NCBI GenBank assembly: GCA_964423345.1
Contig: CAYREV010000007.1
Location: 30,839 to 94,838 of the forward strand
Direction: 5' to 3'
Source: CAYREV01 sp964423345
GTDB taxonomy: Bacteria; Bacteroidota; Rhodothermia; Balneolales; Balneolaceae
DNA: 64,000 bases
A model generated the notes under the pieces. The model was not told the origin of the DNA, searched no databases, and was given only the letters and a program-made list of their open reading frames with translations. Within the stretch, counting starts at the first letter, position 1, and the number at the start of each line of letters is the position of its first letter. Shown piece after piece: positions 6,946-15,684 of this stretch. Both the position numbers and the translations under genes were made by a program.

Positions 6946-8742
6946 ATGTCCAGAAGAAAAAAACGAATTCTCTACACCTCCCTCTTTTCAACTGCCATAT
7001 TTCTGCTGGCCGGCTGGCACATTTGGGAAGATGATGAAAGGAAAATCTACCTGCCGGGAGAAGAAGTACAGGGCGTAACCACTCGCCTGAACCGGGAGAT
7101 CCCCAAAGACTTTAATGCTTTCACCTTTAGCGATGTTACGGACAAGTCGGGTATCGACTTTACCCATTTCAACCACAGGAGAAGTTCCCGGCTTCCCGAG
7201 GACATGGGTTCCGGGCTCGCCTGGTTCGACTATGATAACGACGGATGGGACGATCTGTTCCTGCTTAATTACTCTCTTCCCCTGGGTGATCAACATAAAG
7301 ATCCCGATCAGACTCCGTCCAGAAGCAAACTGTACAGGAACAACGGGGACGGTACTTTTACGGATGTAAGCAAACAGTCGGGCTTGGACCTGGCGGTCAG
7401 GGGAATGGGCGTAGCTGCGGCCGACTACGACAACGACGGGTGGACCGACCTCATTATAACAACCTACGGAACCAACCGCCTTATGAAAAACAACGGAGAC
7501 GGAACCTTTACAGATGTAAGCAAGGAAGCGGGCATCGATTTCGGACCGGGCTTCTGGGCCGGGGCATCGTGGGGGGACTTCAACCGCGACGGAAATCCGG
7601 ATCTTTATATTACGGGGTACGTCAAATTTGAAGATTTCGACTTGTCGGGCGAGAAACTTGCGGTTGAGGAACCGCCCAGCATCAATCCCTCCTCCTTTCT
7701 TCCCGAACGCAACCTGTTATATCAAAATAACGGGAACGGAACTTTTACAGAAATATCCCGCCAGACAGGTACGATCAACGCTACCGGGCGCAGCCTCTCG
7801 GCCTCTTGGGTGGATGTGAATAACGATTTATGGCCCGACCTGTATGTGGCTAATGACGTCTCCGACAATATCTTATATCTCAACAACGGCGACGGTACAT
7901 TTAGCGATATTAGCCATACCGCCCATGTGGCCGACTACCGGGGGGCCATGGGGCTGGCTACCGGCGACTGGGACGGTGACCTTGACATGGATCTTTTTGT
8001 GACTCACTGGATCGCCCAGGAAAATGCGCTTTATACCAACCGCCTGCGCGATACCCTGCAGTCGTCTTCCGGAAGGCTTCGTTTCAAAGATGATTCGGCC
8101 AACCATGGCCTGGGACAATCCTCGCTGGATTTCGTGGGTTGGGCAACGGCTTTTACCGACTTCGACCTGGATTCGCGGCCGGATATCTTTATAGTCAACG
8201 GCAACACCATCCAGTATCCGGACAATCCCGAAAGACTAAAACCGATGACCGACCAGATATACTGGAATGCCGGAGCCAAACGAGGTTTTTACGATGTCTC
8301 AAAATTAAGCGGCTCCTATTTTGCCAAGGAGTTTGTCGGGCGCGGCGGTGCATATGCCGACTTTGATCATGACGGAGATCCCGATTTGGCCATCATCAAC
8401 CACGGTGGCAAGGCTGTATTGCTCGAAAATAATCAACATAGCGGAAACCATTGGCTGAGCATCAGGCTGGAAGGCACCGAAAGCAATCGTTCGGCCATAG
8501 GTGCTCATATTCGCATCACCACGGCAGAAAAAGTACAGGTGAAACAGGTGGGTTCCCAAAGTTCCTATCTCTCGCACAACAGCCTGGAACAACATTTCGG
8601 TTTGGGCAAGCACCGCAAAGTGGATACCCTGGAAATCAGGTGGCCCGGGGGTAAAATTGATACCTTCCCGGATATCAAGGCGAATCAGGTTCTGATCATA
8701 AAAGAAGGATCAACTGAATCATCCATCATGGCAGTCAATTAA
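6946..8742 (+). CDS. CRTAC1-type FG-GAP/VCBS repeat protein with UnbV (ASPIC) domain
   Basis: A 598-residue exported or membrane-anchored protein: hydrophobic N-terminus at about residues 8-24, then a series of FG-GAP/VCBS repeats with calcium-type loops (FDYDNDGWDD, ADYDNDGWTD, GDFNRDGNPD, GDWDGDLDMD, ADFDHDGDPD) that should form a beta-propeller. The C-terminal ~70 residues (from AIGAHIRI to the end) match the UnbV/ASPIC domain. It lies 13 bp after the pentaheme cytochrome and 2 bp before the TPR gene, a tight operon. The family's molecular role in bacteria is not well defined; a scaffold or surface-interaction role for the cytochrome is an inference. Confidence 0.85.
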   Translation: MSRRKKRILYTSLFSTAIFLLAGWHIWEDDERKIYLPGEEVQGVTTRLNREIPKDFNAFTFSDVTDKSGIDFTHFNHRRSSRLPEDMGSGLAWFDYDNDGWDDLFLLNYSLPLGDQHKDPDQTPSRSKLYRNNGDGTFTDVSKQSGLDLAVRGMGVAAADYDNDGWTDLIITTYGTNRLMKNNGDGTFTDVSKEAGIDFGPGFWAGASWGDFNRDGNPDLYITGYVKFEDFDLSGEKLAVEEPPSINPSSFLPERNLLYQNNGNGTFTEISRQTGTINATGRSLSASWVDVNNDLWPDLYVANDVSDNILYLNNGDGTFSDISHTAHVADYRGAMGLATGDWDGDLDMDLFVTHWIAQENALYTNRLRDTLQSSSGRLRFKDDSANHGLGQSSLDFVGWATAFTDFDLDSRPDIFIVNGNTIQYPDNPERLKPMTDQIYWNAGAKRGFYDVSKLSGSYFAKEFVGRGGAYADFDHDGDPDLAIINHGGKAVLLENNQHSGNHWLSIRLEGTESNRSAIGAHIRITTAEKVQVKQVGSQSSYLSHNSLEQHFGLGKHRKVDTLEIRWPGGKIDTFPDIKANQVLIIKEGSTESSIMAVN

Positions 8743-8744
8743 AT

Positions 8745-9608
8745 ATGAAAAAGATTTTTATTCCCACATTTTTAATCCTGGGGTTGCTGTTCCTGGTCAT
8801 CACCTACTTCAAATATGCCCCCTCCTCTACTTCAGATGCATCCGATACAGGAGAAGGAAAACAGAAATCCACTGAAGTTATTGAGTTCTGGAACCACTAC
8901 GACCGGGCAACCGACTTGCGAACCGCAGGAGAGTTTCAGCAAGCGACGGCAAGATACCGGGAAGCCCTCAAGATTGATTCCACCCACTCTAATGCCCTCT
9001 ACTATATGGGCAATATGCAGATGGTACTGGGCGACTATGCCGATGCCGAAAAATACTGGAACCGTTTGATCAGGCTTAATCCTGCCAGCGCACGCGCCCA
9101 TATTCAACTGGGAACCCTTTACAGTTGCAGTGAAGAATTGAATAAACAACTGTACCACCCTCCAAAAGCCTTTGCCCATTTTAAAAAAGCCATGGAGATT
9201 AACCCCGAGGATACCGGTCCCATGCTGCAGATGGCCAAGATGGACCTCGTCAACAATCGCCTGAAAGAGGCCCGACAGAAACTGGCCGATGTTGTTTCCA
9301 GTAATTTCAGAAGCACGGAAGGCATCTTTTTACAGGGATACCTGGCCTGGAAAGATAAAGGTGCCGATGAAGCTACCACATACCTGGAAAAAGCCGCGGC
9401 CATTGTGAAAGGTGACGATGAACGATATGCCAATGCGGGCGAAGGTGAAACCTCGGGGGGAGACGATCCATTGGCCATGGCTGCTCTTCGTTGTAACCTG
9501 TACAGCGACCTTATCAAAAATTTGATTACCGCCCATCTGGAAGGGCGTTTATCCGGTACGGAACAGGTATACCGCAGCTTCGACAGGGAAATCGCTTCCT
9601 CCTCCTGA
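8745..9608 (+). CDS. TPR protein with N-terminal membrane anchor
   Basis: A 287-residue protein with a signal-anchor (residues about 4-23) and then TPR-like helical repeats. Two are clear: TAGEFQQATARYREALKI, and the next unit (YYMGNMQMVLGDYADAEKYW). It starts two bases after the CRTAC1-type gene stop, so the two are translationally linked. It is probably a periplasmic assembly or docking factor for the cytochrome/CRTAC1 pair. No enzymatic motif is visible. Confidence 0.75.
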   Translation: MKKIFIPTFLILGLLFLVITYFKYAPSSTSDASDTGEGKQKSTEVIEFWNHYDRATDLRTAGEFQQATARYREALKIDSTHSNALYYMGNMQMVLGDYADAEKYWNRLIRLNPASARAHIQLGTLYSCSEELNKQLYHPPKAFAHFKKAMEINPEDTGPMLQMAKMDLVNNRLKEARQKLADVVSSNFRSTEGIFLQGYLAWKDKGADEATTYLEKAAAIVKGDDERYANAGEGETSGGDDPLAMAALRCNLYSDLIKNLITAHLEGRLSGTEQVYRSFDREIASSS

Positions 9609-9676
9609 CTGCCTATCCACTCCCCGAATGAATTATTGCCGGCTTAAAAAAATCAAAGCACTACTTTATTTAGTAT

Positions 9677-9704
9677 TTAAGAGTATTTTATCTTAATTTA
9701 AGAT
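9677..9704. promoter_or_regulatory. Overlapping dyads upstream of the OsmC operon
   Basis: TTAAGA (9677-9682), an 8-bp spacer and TCTTAA (9691-9696) share the AGA-N8-TCT geometry of the AATAGA-N8-TCTATT sites at 80-132. Overlapping it is a perfect 15-bp palindrome, ATCTTAA-T-TTAAGAT (9690-9704). The sites lie about 150 bp upstream of the OsmC start. They are candidate Rrf2-type operators; the outer arm bases differ from the other copies. Confidence 0.35.
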
Positions 9705-9845
9705 GTATTGATTAGGAGTAACCTGACCCGGACGATAACCATCGAAAAGATCATCTTACCCAATTGAAATTAATATCTGCACATGGCAACGACCCTACCG
9801 GTTTGAGCCTCTCAATATGAACCTTGAAAAACTGAGGACAACACC

Positions 9846-10298
9846 ATGAGTAATCAGGAACACCTATATGAAATTGACATAAGCTGGGACGAAAACCGCA
9901 TGGGAACGATGCGATCTCCCGTACTCGACGATGAGATACGGGTTGCCACACCCCCCGAATTCAATGGGGGTATCGAGGGGATTTGGTCGCCGGAACATCT
10001 CTTCGTTGCTTCCATCAGCAGTTGTTTCATGACTACTTTCCTTGCTATTGCTGAATATTCGAAAATGGATTTTGAAAACCTTCAGGTTAATGCCATCGGC
10101 AAACTTGATAAAGTGGATGGGAAATTTATGGTCAGTGAAGTCACACTGAAACCGGTACTGGAAATTCATGACGAAAAATTTGCCGATAAGGCACGACGCC
10201 TCATGGAAAAAGCGGAGGCCGCGTGCCTGATCTCCCGGTCCGTAAAGACCGTTATTCATTTTGAGCCGAAGGTTGTAATTGGCGCCCTGAATTCCTAG
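9846..10298 (+). CDS. OsmC/Ohr family thiol peroxidase-like protein
   Basis: A 150-residue cytosolic protein with both conserved cysteines of the OsmC fold: C60 (ASISSCFMTTF) and C127 (EAACLISRS). In characterised members these reduce organic hydroperoxides. WSPEHLFVA before the first cysteine and the overall length fit the family. It opens an apparent operon continuing through membrane proteins to the CoA-transferase. A role in protection from oxidative or nitrosative by-products is inferred from its neighbours. Confidence 0.85.
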   Translation: MSNQEHLYEIDISWDENRMGTMRSPVLDDEIRVATPPEFNGGIEGIWSPEHLFVASISSCFMTTFLAIAEYSKMDFENLQVNAIGKLDKVDGKFMVSEVTLKPVLEIHDEKFADKARRLMEKAEAACLISRSVKTVIHFEPKVVIGALNS

Positions 10299-10408
10299 AA
10301 CGTCCATCCATGGAATATTACCGGAAATTTATCTCTTCTGTGGAATCGCTATATTTTCGAGGTGGTTTGCCAACCTCACAAAATATAAACAGGGCCAAGG
10401 AGCACAAG

Positions 10409-11656
10409 ATGGCAAGCGGGATAACATCCACTAACTCTCTTAAGCACGATCCCTTGTGGTCGGTTACCTTCGCCTGCTTTATGCTGGCAGCCCTAACGGG
10501 CTCCCTCTACCGCTACGGCATGATCGGCACCCTCCCCTGGGAATTGAGCCTCGACAATATTCGCCATGCACATTCCCATCTTATGTTCTTCTCCTGGGCC
10601 GCCCCCCTCCCTCTCTATATATTCCTGCTAAAAATGAAGGGATGGGTCAACAGCCGGGATACCGCCATTCGATGGATGAAAATATCTCTTTGGGCCTGCC
10701 TGGCTTTTGGACTTATATCCTACCCATTTTTTCTACTATACGGCTATCATCCGGTGCCGGTCGGTTCCTCGTCCCTTCCCCTGTCGGTTATCATGTCCGG
10801 CATGGTCATGCTCTCATGGTACCTCTACATGGGTAGTTATCTTACTCTAAGAAAAAAGTTGAGCAACCGAACCAAACCGTGGATGGAAGCTTCCATGTTC
10901 ATGCTTTTTATCTGTTCACTTGGGGCATGGGGCGTTGCCCTGGTACAGGCACTGTTTCCGGAAGCCCATTTAATGATGAAAGGGCTGACGCATTTTTTTC
11001 TTGCGGCTTTTACAGAAGGGTGGGTGGTTCTGGCCCTGCTCTCGATGCTGCTTGATGCCCTACCGCTGGATAAGCGCGCGCTTCCCCTATCCCAGCATAC
11101 CCTTATCGGCATGATCGCCATAGGTGCACCCCTGACATTTCCCTATGGTATTTCTGAAACCCTTTTGTCTCCCCTCCTGCTGGTTGTTGCCCGTTTTGGG
11201 GGACTGGTTATTGCCACCGCTTTGCTCACCCTTCTTTACGGTATGTTTAAGTCGGCAACATGGGAAAAATCCCTTTGGAAATGGGTTCTCGGATTGCTTC
11301 TGCTCAAGGCCCTAATGCAGCTCAGTGCCTCCCTCCTGCCCTCCGGCTTCTGGCTTTCGGAACCTACGTTCCGGGTGTTGTACCTCCATCTGCTCCTGCT
11401 CGGGGCATTCACATTGGGCATGGTAGGATGGCTTCATCATAATTCAGAAGCACCCGACAGGCCCTATACCTTATTTGCCTGGACTGTAGCTATTTTATTG
11501 GTCAGCCTGGTCACACTGAGCCCACTATGGCCCGGTTCCTGGAGAGGCATGTGGATTTTCTATTTTGTTTGGGGCGCTACCCTGCTGCCGGTATTAGCCC
11601 TTGCCTATGAATGGATAACCTTAAAAGTAACATACGGGGATACTTCGCATGAGTGA
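10409..11656 (+). CDS. Polytopic membrane protein with HAHSH motif (heme-oxidase/NnrS-like)
   Basis: The frame is open from an ATG at 10310, but the ATG at 10409 follows AAGGAG by six bases and gives a normal membrane N-terminus, so I choose it (415 residues). About eleven to twelve hydrophobic helices are visible. Helix two begins RHAHSHLMFFSW, close to the helix II signature of heme-copper oxidases, NorB and NnrS. Further histidines lie in GLTHFF and LYLHLLLLGAF. Its 3' end overlaps the start of the truncated-globin remnant. I cannot name the family; a heme-binding role in NO handling is a guess supported by the locus. Confidence 0.6.
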   Translation: MASGITSTNSLKHDPLWSVTFACFMLAALTGSLYRYGMIGTLPWELSLDNIRHAHSHLMFFSWAAPLPLYIFLLKMKGWVNSRDTAIRWMKISLWACLAFGLISYPFFLLYGYHPVPVGSSSLPLSVIMSGMVMLSWYLYMGSYLTLRKKLSNRTKPWMEASMFMLFICSLGAWGVALVQALFPEAHLMMKGLTHFFLAAFTEGWVVLALLSMLLDALPLDKRALPLSQHTLIGMIAIGAPLTFPYGISETLLSPLLLVVARFGGLVIATALLTLLYGMFKSATWEKSLWKWVLGLLLLKALMQLSASLLPSGFWLSEPTFRVLYLHLLLLGAFTLGMVGWLHHNSEAPDRPYTLFAWTVAILLVSLVTLSPLWPGSWRGMWIFYFVWGATLLPVLALAYEWITLKVTYGDTSHE

Positions 11657-11756
11657 TATCAGAAATGAAGAGGATATCAGTAAACTGGTTCACACCTTCT
11701 ATCAAAAGGTGCAAAAAGATAGCTGCAACGGGAAGGCAAACTTGAAGAATAAATAA
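11649..11756 (+). pseudogene. Remnant of group III truncated hemoglobin
   Basis: An ATG overlapping the previous gene's end by eight bases opens a 35-codon frame. Its first 25 residues (SDIRNEEDISKLVHTFY, then QKVQKD) read like the start of group III truncated hemoglobins, which bear DIxNREDI..LV..FY..V..D. After KDS the sequence changes to CNGKANLKNK and stops. The remaining ~100 residues of a globin, including the heme histidine, are absent from all frames before the next gene at 11792. It looks like a gene cut down by deletion. Group III globins are linked to NO or O2 chemistry, so the location makes sense. Confidence 0.55.
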
Positions 11757-11791
11757 TATGAAGAGAATTAAAACCCACTAGATGAATTGAC

Positions 11792-12235
11792 ATGCCAAAA
11801 ATTGCACGGATATTTATTAAAACCGGACTGCTCTTCTTTCTAGCTTCCCTGCTGGCGGGCATTGCACTCGAAGTAGACTCGTGGAGTTTTCCCGCCCTGA
11901 TGCCGCTCTTCTGGCATATGCTTATGGTGGGCTGGATAACCCAAATCATTTTTGGGGTTTCTATCTGGATGTTTCCGGGCCGAACACGCGACAAGGGATT
12001 TCGGGTGTATTACTGGAGCTGGCTCACCTATATACTGTTAAATACCGGATTGGCACTGCGAATTATCGCCGAACCCTTGATCGCCCTATCCGGCCACGAA
12101 TTTTGGGATATCCTCGCCGTCTTATCGGCTGCATTTCAATGTGCTTCGGGAATTACCTATATCATCGATATGTGGCCGCGCATTCAATCCAAAGAACAAC
12201 TGATTAAAAACAGAAAGAAACGATCGGCCGGTTAA
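11792..12235 (+). CDS. Small four-helix membrane protein, heme-oxidase-like helix II motif
   Basis: A 147-residue protein with about four transmembrane helices (near residues 8-27, 34-57, 71-92 and 103-125). The second carries LFWHMLMVGWITQIIFG, then WMFPGRTRDKG: a His followed by GW, a helical GxxxW/P stretch and a polar loop, as in helix II of heme-copper oxidase-like proteins. It is related in layout to the next gene (12265) and to the HAHSH protein upstream. It probably belongs to the OsmC-led operon. Function unknown. Confidence 0.55.
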   Translation: MPKIARIFIKTGLLFFLASLLAGIALEVDSWSFPALMPLFWHMLMVGWITQIIFGVSIWMFPGRTRDKGFRVYYWSWLTYILLNTGLALRIIAEPLIALSGHEFWDILAVLSAAFQCASGITYIIDMWPRIQSKEQLIKNRKKRSAG

Positions 12236-12264
12236 TTCATTCATAACCTCTAAAATATTCACTC

Positions 12265-12681
12265 ATGCCTGCTCCAAGCCGGTGGATGATCCGCTGCTCT
12301 TTTGCCTATTTGATTTTTGGTTTCCTTCTCGGTGGAATCCTGCTGACCCACAAAGCCTATCCTCTGCATCCTTCAGTCTGGTTCCTGCTTCCCATTCATA
12401 TTGAGATTATGCTCTTTGGCTGGATCATCCAGCTGACATTGGGAACAGCCTACTGGATTTTGCCCCGTTTCCTGGAAAGTCCCCAGCGGGGAAAACCGGT
12501 ATTGGCAGTCATAATGGTCATCTTTTTGAACCTGGGCATCTCCTTTGTTGTTGTCGATGCCTTGGTGTCTACGGACATTCCCCTAAAGCTTTACGGAAGG
12601 CTATTGGAACTCGCAGCCGTTGCCCTATTTATCTCACTGCACTGGAAACGGGTGGTAGCCTATCAAAGAAGCCTCAGTTAA
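12265..12681 (+). CDS. Small four-helix membrane protein, cbb3/NorB-like fragment
   Basis: A 138-residue protein with about four hydrophobic helices. LPIHIEIMLFGWIIQ followed by GTAYWILPRF closely resembles the helix II-III region of cbb3-type oxidase and NorB subunits (HAHxxLFGF...G..YY.LPR). It is far too short to be an oxidase, so it is either a free-standing homologous unit or half of a split protein formed with the neighbour at 11792. It lies 29 bp from both flanking genes, consistent with an operon. Confidence 0.55.
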   Translation: MPAPSRWMIRCSFAYLIFGFLLGGILLTHKAYPLHPSVWFLLPIHIEIMLFGWIIQLTLGTAYWILPRFLESPQRGKPVLAVIMVIFLNLGISFVVVDALVSTDIPLKLYGRLLELAAVALFISLHWKRVVAYQRSLS

Positions 12682-12710
12682 AATTAAGCAAACCCATTAA
12701 ATAATTTTTC

Positions 12711-13997
12711 ATGTCATTTGATTCAAAATATACAACAGCAGAAGAAGCAGTTAAGCTTATCAATTCCGGCGATCGGATCTTTATCCACAGCGTGGCGGCC
12801 GCTCCACAGCCGTTGATCAACGCAATGACCGATCGGGCCCCGGAACTTGATGATATTGAAATTGTACACTTGCACACCGAGGGAGAAGCACCCTACGCCG
12901 AGCCCGAATACAGCGACACCTTTCATACCAACGCACTTTTTGTGGGGGCCAATGTACGAAAGGCCGTTAACGAAGGCAGTGCCGATTACCTACCGATATT
13001 TCTTAGTGAAGTCCCCGGCCTCTTTCGCCGCAATATCCTGCCGGTTGACATGGCCCTGGTGCAGGTTTCTCCCCCCGACAAACACGGCTATTGCTCTCTG
13101 GGTGTTTCGGTAGATGCCAGCCGGGCAGCCCTGCAGTGTGCCGAGAAAGCCATCGCCCTGGTCAACCCCAACATGCCACGAACACACGGAGACGGCATAT
13201 TCCACGCCAGCCGTTTTAATGCCTTGGTCGAAAGCGAGGAACCGCTGCATGAGCTTGCCCTACCCGAGCCGAACGAGGTGGAGCAAAAAATCGGCCGAAA
13301 CTGCGCCGGACTGGTTGAAAACGGGGCTACCCTGCAGATGGGTATAGGGGCCATTCCCAATGCCGTTCTGCAGGCTCTTCATGGCCATAAAGACCTGGGC
13401 ATCCATACCGAAATGTTTAGCGACGGGGTTATAGACCTGGTAGAGCGAGGGGTCGTTAACGGCAAGAATAAAACCACTCACCCTGAAAAAATCGTGGCAG
13501 GTTTTGTAATGGGCAGCAGGAAACTGTACGACTTTGTAGATGACAACCCCATGCTTGCCATGCTGGATATAGCCTATGTGAACGATACGGCCGTCATCCG
13601 TAAAAACCCAAAGGTAACCGCCATCAACAGTGCCATTGAAGTCGATATTACCGGACAGGTATGCGCCGATTCCATCGGAACCTACCACTACTCCGGGGTA
13701 GGCGGACAGATGGACTTTATCCGCGGGGCTTCACTCAGCGAAGGCGGCAAACCTATTATCGCCCTGCCTTCTACCACCGCCAAGGGGGAAAGTAAAATCG
13801 TGCCCTACCTTAAACAGGGAGGGGGCGTGGTTACTACCCGGGCCCACGTTCATTATGTGGTTACAGAATACGGGGTGGCTAATCTGTATGGGAAAAATCT
13901 AAGCCAGCGTGCCAGGGCACTGGTTGAAATAGCCCACCCCGACCACCGTGAAGAACTGGAACGGGCAGCAGCAGAACGGTTTAACCATACGCACTAG
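12711..13997 (+). CDS. Acetyl-CoA hydrolase / 4-hydroxybutyrate CoA-transferase family protein
   Basis: A 428-residue class I CoA-transferase of normal length. The catalytic glutamate that forms the glutamyl-CoA thioester is E234 in HTEMFSDG. Other family marks are GIGAIPNAVL (residues 212-221) and the C-terminal GVGGQMDFIRGA. It could move CoA between acetyl-CoA and a carboxylate such as 4-hydroxybutyrate, succinate or acetate; the sequence does not decide which. It is the last gene of the OsmC-led run and starts 29 bp after the preceding membrane protein. Confidence 0.85.
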   Translation: MSFDSKYTTAEEAVKLINSGDRIFIHSVAAAPQPLINAMTDRAPELDDIEIVHLHTEGEAPYAEPEYSDTFHTNALFVGANVRKAVNEGSADYLPIFLSEVPGLFRRNILPVDMALVQVSPPDKHGYCSLGVSVDASRAALQCAEKAIALVNPNMPRTHGDGIFHASRFNALVESEEPLHELALPEPNEVEQKIGRNCAGLVENGATLQMGIGAIPNAVLQALHGHKDLGIHTEMFSDGVIDLVERGVVNGKNKTTHPEKIVAGFVMGSRKLYDFVDDNPMLAMLDIAYVNDTAVIRKNPKVTAINSAIEVDITGQVCADSIGTYHYSGVGGQMDFIRGASLSEGGKPIIALPSTTAKGESKIVPYLKQGGGVVTTRAHVHYVVTEYGVANLYGKNLSQRARALVEIAHPDHREELERAAAERFNHTH

Positions 13998-14131
13998 ATA
14001 AGGCCGGCCCGGGGCCCGCTCTTATGAAATAAATCCACATAAGGATAGATTTATTCAACAAGATGCTTCACGGCTTTCCCCTGCAGGAAACCAAGGGTTG
14101 CCCCTCATTTTTAAATCTGCCTGAACGGTAA

Positions 14132-14179
14132 ATTGCAGATTTGCAATCTCCCGTTTTTATCTATTGCACGAGTGCAATA
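14132..14179. promoter_or_regulatory. Pair of TTGCA-N4-TGCAA dyads upstream of the beta-barrel gene
   Basis: Two perfect inverted repeats occur: ATTGCA-GATT-TGCAAT at 14132-14147 and TATTGCA-CGAG-TGCAATA at 14162-14179. Their centres (14139.5 and 14170.5) are 31 bp apart, three helical turns. They lie 156 and 125 bp upstream of the -24 GG of the sigma-54-like promoter at 14292-14309. This nearly reproduces the nirK arrangement. Confidence 0.7.
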
Positions 14180-14291
14180 AAATCAATCTTCCCCCTTGGG
14201 CACGGGAAAAAAATAATAATATCAATCTTCATTTTAGTGCTTTAGAGGGCATCCAGGGAATATTTTCTCATTTTTTTCCAAAATCCGCCAG

Positions 14292-14309
14292 TTTGGAACG
14301 CATCTTGTA
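14292..14309 (+). promoter_or_regulatory. Sigma-54-like promoter of the beta-barrel gene
   Basis: TTTGGAACG-CATC-TTGTA. The GG at 14295-14296 is followed by ten bases and GT at 14307-14308. The -24 half differs from TTGGCACG only by A for C; the -12 half is TTGT rather than TTGC. The ATG lies about 60 bases further at 14369. Confidence 0.55.
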
Positions 14310-14368
14310 TAACTAAAAGCGAAACGATTAAAACATGTTGTACTAATCCAAACAAAAGAGGCTATACC

Positions 14369-15658
14369 ATGAAACACCTATACAAACAAGTTACCCTGGT
14401 TCTTATCGCACTACTCGTTGGTACGGGAACCTTATTTGCCCAGCAGACCCGAGATCTGCAATTTTTCCGCTATCCGGATCAGCGCGGGATTAATATGTTC
14501 GAAGCCCCCTTCCAGACAGACGTCGAATTTGACGGCGTTCAGGTTCGCCTGGGCGGTGCAAGTACCCTGCAATTCCAGGGAATCACTCAGGATAATACGG
14601 CCGGTACGCTAAGCGAACTCGAATCCAACTTCAACCTGGCAACGGCAAACCTGGATTTTGATGTTGCTCTTGAAAACGGACTCCGTATGCATCTGCGCAC
14701 CTATCTATCCTCCCAGCACCACCCCGAAGCCTGGGTGAAAAGTGGGTATTTACAGGTTGACCGGCTGGATTTCATCCAGGAAGACCTGATGTCGGACCTG
14801 ATGGATAAAGTTCGCATCAAGCTCGGCCACATGGAGATCAACTACGGCGATGCCCATTTCCGCCGAACGGATAACGCCATGGCTCTCTACAATCCGTTTG
14901 CAGGAAACTACCTCATGGATTCTTTCTCCACGGAAGTAGCGGGAGAGCTCTATTACTACGACTACAATAAGGGCATCCTGGTCATGATTGGCCTGTCCAA
15001 TGGCAAACTGAACCAGTCCGTGGTGGCCTCCGAGCCCGAAACCACTCCCAATTTTTACGGGAAACTGGGCTATGACAAACAGATGAATGATGATATGAGA
15101 TTTCGCCTGACGGCCTCGTTCCTGACCTCCGGTGAAAGCGGCTCCCTGTATCTCTACTCCGGAGACCGCGCCGGATCCCGCTACTATAGCGTAATGGATG
15201 AAGGCTTCCGCAGCGGACGCTTTGCACCCGACTATACCGTATCCGGCTTTGCACCGGGCGGGCCCATTGCCGGGGAAATGACCTCCTTCATGATCAACCC
15301 CTTCGTGAAGTTCCAGGGACTCGAGTTCTTCGGGCTGTATGAAAATGTTTCCGGCAAACGTGCCACCGAAACCGACACCCGCACATTCAACCAGTATGGT
15401 GCCGAGGTGCTGTATCGTTTCGGAGCCGGTGAGGACTTCTACCTCGGCGGCCGATACAACCTGGTGGAGGGAACGACCGTGGGAGGCGATATCGAAATTT
15501 CCCGACTCAATATCGGCGGCGGCTGGTTCCTCACCAAGAACGTACTGACCAAGCTCGAATATGTAACCCAGAGCTACGACGGTGACGGATACACCGGCAG
15601 TAAGTACGAGGGTGGAGAGTTTAACGGAATCATGCTCGAAGCCGCTATCAGTTTCTAA
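14369..15658 (+). CDS. Outer-membrane beta-barrel (porin-like) protein
   Basis: A 429-residue protein with a signal peptide ending at GTLFAQ (about residue 25) and alternating amphipathic strands to a terminal aromatic residue (EAAISF), the normal ending of an outer-membrane barrel. Motifs such as MDKVRIKLGHMEINYGDAHF fit porins that share layout with OprP/phosphate-selective types, but no specific family signature is clear. It is monocistronic with a strong terminator downstream. The sigma-54-like promoter and paired dyads upstream place it in the same predicted regulon as nirK, so a solute relevant to anaerobic respiration is possible. Confidence 0.7.
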   Translation: MKHLYKQVTLVLIALLVGTGTLFAQQTRDLQFFRYPDQRGINMFEAPFQTDVEFDGVQVRLGGASTLQFQGITQDNTAGTLSELESNFNLATANLDFDVALENGLRMHLRTYLSSQHHPEAWVKSGYLQVDRLDFIQEDLMSDLMDKVRIKLGHMEINYGDAHFRRTDNAMALYNPFAGNYLMDSFSTEVAGELYYYDYNKGILVMIGLSNGKLNQSVVASEPETTPNFYGKLGYDKQMNDDMRFRLTASFLTSGESGSLYLYSGDRAGSRYYSVMDEGFRSGRFAPDYTVSGFAPGGPIAGEMTSFMINPFVKFQGLEFFGLYENVSGKRATETDTRTFNQYGAEVLYRFGAGEDFYLGGRYNLVEGTTVGGDIEISRLNIGGGWFLTKNVLTKLEYVTQSYDGDGYTGSKYEGGEFNGIMLEAAISF

Positions 15659-15684
15659 CGCATAGCCCACCTCCCCCAACCCCT

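Noticed and set aside
10310..10408. Upstream start of the HAHSH membrane protein
   Set aside because: The extra 33 residues are not membrane-like, and AAGGAG six bases before the ATG at 10409 marks a better start.
14750..15679. 309-codon open frame antisense to the beta-barrel gene
   Set aside because: It mirrors the high GC third positions of the sense gene, has no ribosome binding site or domain, and covers a clear outer-membrane protein.
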